From NCBI GenBank assembly GCA_000711775.1, contig ARYC01001472.1, forward strand, positions 1 through 64,000: 64,000 bases of DNA, written 5' to 3'. A model generated the notes under the pieces. The model had not been told where the DNA came from and did no database searches. It saw nothing but the letters and a program-made list of their open reading frames with translations. Positions within the stretch are counted from its first letter, which is position 1. Each line of letters begins with the position of its first letter. Source of the stretch: Oxytricha trifallax (taxonomy: Eukaryota; Ciliophora; Spirotrichea; Sporadotrichida; Oxytrichidae). Made by a program: the position numbers and the translations under genes. Below are positions 59,829 through 64,000 of this stretch, one piece after another.

Positions 59829-60618
59829 ATGGAATCACTCAATGATCAAATGAAAAGAGTCGAGGCTCAAGAAATGATATCAAGATTCAGAAGTAAGGAA
59901 GATCTCTATCGATACCTAACTTTACATGGTAAGATAACTTGATGACTATTAACATATTATACAGTTGGTTTATTCCTTCCAACGATGGAAGGTCCAAAAT
60001 TTCATTCTTGAATGCAATACTTTGTGAGGAGAAGAAAGCTTTTAAAAATAAAGACATTAAACTAATCGAAATTCCTAACTACCCTGAGATTTCAGTCACT
60101 AATCTTTATGAGGATGCCATGTAAGATGAGGAAGTGGTAGTTACCTTCCTACCAAGAAACAACTCTCTAATAAACTACCAGAGAGGAACTTTTTCTTTGG
60201 TGTTCTTGGTACAATAGAAGAGGAGTATCTCAGAGAAATAATTGAAGAAGCACATAAGAAACGATATTCTATCTCTCATGATGACTAGAAAAAGCAAGGC
60301 ATTCTAATAAGCTCAGCTTGGCTAGAGGAACTTAAGAAGCATCCTTATCTTTCAAGTAAGCTTTGACATATAACTTTGCAGAAAAATCTGGCACTGGCAT
60401 ATATCTTATGAGAGAGCATGCAAAGGTTCACAGAGAAAGAAAGTCGCAGACAATTTATGAGGTGAGCAAGAGGCTTTATAAAGATGTCTAAAAACCAGAT
60501 GAAATGAACATAGATGCAAGAGCTGGCACTAAGAGAAGAAATATGGGCCCAAGCAAGCCATAAGAAGAGGAGAAGAAAAGAGAAGCCAAACCCCTTTATG
60601 GGTTAGTTTAATATGTGA
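59829..60618 (+). pseudogene. TBE-6 middle gene (22-kDa type)
   Basis: ATG 59829 (MESLNDQMKRVEAQEM), intron 59929-59964, then GLFLPTMEG and a 1-nt deletion (about 59995), IEIPNYPEISVTNLYEDAM, another indel near 60138, NKLPERNFFFGVLGT-like, AHKKRYSIS. A second, 26-bp GT-AG intron is likely at 60356-60381 (GTAAGCTTTGA...TTTGCAG); removing it joins the block to SGTGIYLMREHAKVHRERK and the basic tail ending at TGA 60616. Without it the frame stops at once. Unknown function. Confidence 0.78.
59929..59964 (+). other. 36-bp intron in TBE-6 middle gene
   Basis: GTAAGA donor, TACAG acceptor; contains an in-frame TGA so it must be removed. Position and length conserved in four TBEs. Confidence 0.8.
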
Positions 60619-60624
60619 ACTTAT

Positions 60625-61690
60625 TCATTCATTTAAATCTAAAACTTATTTATAAACATTCATTCGTCCCTCTCTCGCACAGACTGTTGTCTTATCTACG
60701 CTCACTCTCTTACAGCTGCTTTGAATTAAGTCTACTGTATCGATGGGCAAGTCATGCATAAGATGATACAGCAGCAGCTTCTTGTAGTATGTCTTGATTT
60801 AACTCCAGTAGAATTCAATTCCATTAAATTAAGGGCTATAAGGAACGTTGTATACAGTAGTTATGTTTAGCTCTTCATAAGCTTTCTTAGACTCCTTAGT
60901 CTTATGAACTGAGAGGTTATCAACAAACAGGATGTTCTCTTGGTTACTATACTTCTCTTTGAGCTTATGTAGGAACTCTATATCCTACTCTCGCTTAATA
61001 GAGCGAGTGTGAATAACATAACTCTCTAGGCCTGAATCTTCACTTATACCAGCTAAAATTGCATGGGTGACTACCTTCACTTTAATCATAGACTTCTATA
61101 TTATCATACTTCTTATACCAAGACTTATTAATAAAGGTGTTGAAGGTGAACACAGCTTCATCAGCGTGAATGAACTTGATGTTATTGGTAATAGCTCTCT
61201 GCATTTAACCATATATTAATAGTTTAAATTATTACTATAAAATGGCACTGTAAAATCAATCACTCTCTTCACTCTGTTGACAGTCTTGAAAGTAATACCA
61301 TTTCTTCTATAAAATATTGGCTATAGTCTAAGGAGATATACGCATGTCAGGAAACCTGCGATGAAACATGACAGCTCGCTAGTCTAATGGAAAGTGTGCC
61401 CAATACTTCAAAGTCTTATAGTCGCAGAGGAAGTCAATATGAGCCTGAGAGAACTTTTATTTTCTTGCAGGATGCGTTCAACAACCAGAATTAAAATGCT
61501 AAACAGCTAGAAGCAGTGATACCTAACAGTTGAGGCACTCTTGCGTAATAACTTTGCTATTGCTGAATAATTTAGTACAGGTTTGGCTTAGTCTATATTA
61601 ATACTTGTACCATACCTAAGCTTAAGCAATAAATCTAAATATTACTCATCATAAATAGACCCTAAATTTCGCTAATTTCTATTTTCTCAT
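60625..61690 (-). pseudogene. TBE-6 DDE transposase, frameshifted but triad present
   Basis: From ATG 61690 to TGA 60625. HADEAVFTFN, LFVDNLSVHK and PYSPQFNGIEFYW are all intact with 34 residues between the last two. At least four frameshifts (near 61650, 61480, 61310, 61090) break the N-terminal half. The C-terminal 150 residues are open. Confidence 0.82.
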
Positions 61691-61790
61691 TTTGAAAATT
61701 GGCCTAATTTCTCTACTAACCCCAATAAGACCCCAACTATACCCTACAAATCAACAATTATAAACCTCACTAAGGGGTTTTGGGGTTTTG

Positions 61791-64000
61791 ATTAACCGTA
61801 GAATAAAAAAGTTATAGACCTCAACAGAATCCAATATTTTATGTCAAATTACAATATTTGCATTGAATTGGGTGTTTTCAAAAGTGACCTCTAAAAAATA
61901 CATAAAAAGAATATGGAATTTCTTTCACTTCTATTCATATAAAACAAGATGTAACGAAACGGAGTGCATTGTTTAAGCGATACATTAACCGTAGAATTAA
62001 AAAGTTATAGACCTCAACAGAATCCAATATTTTATGTCAAATTTCAATATGTGCATTGAATTGGGTGTTTTCAAAAGTGACCTCTAAAAAATACATAAAA
62101 AGAATATGGAATTTCTTTCACTTCTATTCCTATAAAACAAGATGTAACGAAATGGAGTGCATTGTTTAAGCGATACATTAACCGTAGAATTAAAAAGTTA
62201 TAGACCTCAACAGAATCCAACATTTTATGTCAAATTTCAATATGTGCATTGAATTGGGTGTTTTCAAAAGTGACCTCTAAAAAATAAATAAAAAGAATAT
62301 GGAATTACTTTCACTTCTATTCCTATAAAAACAAGATGTAACGAAACGGAGTGCATTGTTTAAGCGATACATTAACCGTAGAATTAAAAAGTTATAGACC
62401 TCAACAGAATCCAATATTTTATGTCAACTTTCAATATGTGCATTGAATTTGGTGTTTTCAAAAGTGACCTCTAAAAAATACATAAAAAGAATATGGAATT
62501 TCTTTCACTTCTATTCCTATAAAACAAGATGTAACGAAATGGAGTGCATTGTTTAAGCGATACATTAACCGTAGAATTAAAAAGTTATAGACCTCAACAG
62601 AATCCAACATTTTATGTCAAATTTCAATATGTGCATTGAATTGGGTGTTTTCAAAAGTGACCTCTAAAAAATATATAAAAAGAATATGGAATTTCTTTCA
62701 CTTCTATTACTATAAAACAAGATGTAACGAAACGGAGTGCATTGTTTAAGCGATACATTAACCGTAGAATTAAAAAGTTATAGACCTCAACAGAATCCAA
62801 TATTTTATGTCAACTTTCAATATGTGCATTGAATTTGGTGTTTTCAAAAGTGACCTCTATAAAATACATAAAAAGAAAATGGAATTTCTTTCACTTCTAT
62901 TCCTATAAAACAAGATGTAACGAAACGGAGTGCATTGTTTAAGCGATACATTAACCGTAGAATTAAAAAGTTATAGACCTCAACAGAATCCAATATTTTA
63001 TGAAAATTTCAATATGTGCATTGAATTGGGTCTTTTCAAAAGTGACCTCTAAAAAATATATAAAAAGAATATGGAAATTCTTTCACTTCTATTCCTATAA
63101 AACAAGATGTAACGAAATGGAGTGCATTGTTTAAGCGATACATTAACCGTAGAATTAAAAGTTATAGACCTCAACAGAATCCAATATTTTATGTCAAATT
63201 TCAATATGTGCATTTAATTGGGTGTTTTCAAAAGCGACCTCTAAAAAATACATAAAAAGAATATGGAATCTCTTTCACTTCTATTCCTATAAAACATGAT
63301 GCAACGAAAGGGAGTGCATTGTTTAAGCGATACATTAACCGTAGAATTAAAAAGTTATAGACCTCAACAGAATCCAATATTTTATGTCAAAATTTCAATA
63401 TGTGCATTGAATTGGGTCTTTTCAAAAGTGACCTCTAAAAAATATATAAAAAGAATATGGAAATTCTTTCACTTCTATTCTATAAAACAAGATGTAACGA
63501 AACGGAGTGCATTGATTAAGCGATACATTAACCGTAGAATTAAAAAGTTATAGACCTCAACTGAATCCAATATTTTATGTTAAATTTCAATATGTGCATT
63601 GAATTGGGTCTTTTCAAAAGTGACCTCTAAAAAATACATAAAAAGAATACGGAATTTCTTTCACTTCTATTCATATAAAACAAGATGTAACGAAACGGAG
63701 TTCATTGTTTAAGCGATACATTAACCGTAGAATTAAAAAGTTATAGACCTCAACAGAATCCAATATTTTATGTCAAATTTCAATATGTGCATTGAATTGG
63801 GTGTTTTCAAAAGTGACCTCTAAAAAATACATAAAAAAAAAATGGAATTTCTTTCACTTCTATTCCTATAAAACAAGATGTAACGAAACGGAGTGCATTG
63901 TTTAAGCGATACATTACCTGTAGAATTAAAAAGTTATAGACCTCAACAGAATCCAATATTTAATGTCAAATTTCAATATGTGCATTGAATTGGGTGTTTT
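61791..64000. repeat. 193-bp tandem satellite array, continuing past the window end
   Basis: The motif GTTATAGACCTCAACAGAAT recurs at 61811, 62004, 62197, 62391, 62584, 62777, 62970, 63161, 63354, 63547, 63740 and 63933, a period of 193 bp with single 194- and 191-bp units. Units differ by a few substitutions. Short frames crossing units are not genes. Confidence 0.95.

Larger units (their letters stand above)
57673..61790. mobile_element. TBE: TBE-6: complete type-A TBE inserted in satellite DNA
   Basis: Ends CAAAACCCCAAAACCCC (57673-57689) and GGGGTTTTGGGGTTTTG (61774-61790) with 78-bp inverted repeats. Length is 4118 bp. Both flanks are satellite sequence and ATT is duplicated (CGATCATT / ATTAACCG versus CGATACATTAACCG in intact units). 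The termini are the least mutated of all copies here. Confidence 0.95.

Noticed and set aside
63296..63553. 85-codon ORF in the satellite
   Set aside because: It is produced by base changes in two satellite units; other units break it, and it has no protein features.
1..64000. CRISPR arrays, bacterial operons, tRNA or rRNA genes
   Set aside because: No spaced repeat array, ribosome binding sites or RNA-gene signatures were seen; the code and splice signals are ciliate. A tRNA scan was not possible, so a tRNA could have been missed.

Overview
The window looks like germline (micronuclear) DNA of a stichotrich/spirotrich ciliate of the Oxytricha-Stylonychia type. Four observations support this. 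Protein homologies only read through if TAA and TAG are glutamine and TGA is the sole stop. Several transposons end in 17-bp C4A4 telomere-like repeats, the hallmark of telomere-bearing elements (TBEs). Background DNA is very AT-rich and mostly non-coding. Small coding-looking islands sit between AT-rich spacers, as expected for MDS/IES organisation. The species assignment is inference.

Layout. 1-6475: nested TBEs; the right part of one TBE (1-2066, with a fold-back element inside its kinase gene) and a complete TBE (2424-6475) both sit in the remains of a third (2067-2422). 6476-10650: AT-rich DNA with little content. 10660-14611: two minus-strand LINE fragments, one flanked by perfect 30-bp direct repeats. 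14612-27900: AT-rich DNA with coding-like islands, including a multi-segment minus-strand gene (19064-21039), an unusually GC-rich island (21602-23430) and a decayed EF-hand/CDPK-like gene near 25560. 27919-36452: a large palindromic fold-back element that has received a LINE (28919-34021) and a Rep/SF3-helicase element (34290-36385) with long inverted repeats; its 409-codon frame is the best-preserved long ORF in the window. 36453-48508: AT-rich DNA with a truncated TBE carrying a nearly intact transposase (39745-41183), a dead MT-A70 methyltransferase copy (44999-45774) and several unidentified coding-like pieces. 48509-57111: a TBE with another whole TBE (49297-53857) inserted in its 57-kDa gene. 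57560-64000: a 193-bp satellite array into which a complete TBE (57673-61790) has jumped.

Each full TBE has the same three genes: a zinc-finger/kinase protein (57-kDa type), a divergent middle gene (22-kDa type) with a 36-bp intron at a constant position, and a DDE transposase (42-kDa type) convergent with the middle gene, with only 6 bp between stops in the complete type-A and B copies measured. Nearly every copy carries frameshifts or catalytic-site losses. The window is therefore mainly a germline transposon graveyard with a few exceptions worth attention: the Rep element, the transposase at 40002-41047, and the gene-like islands.
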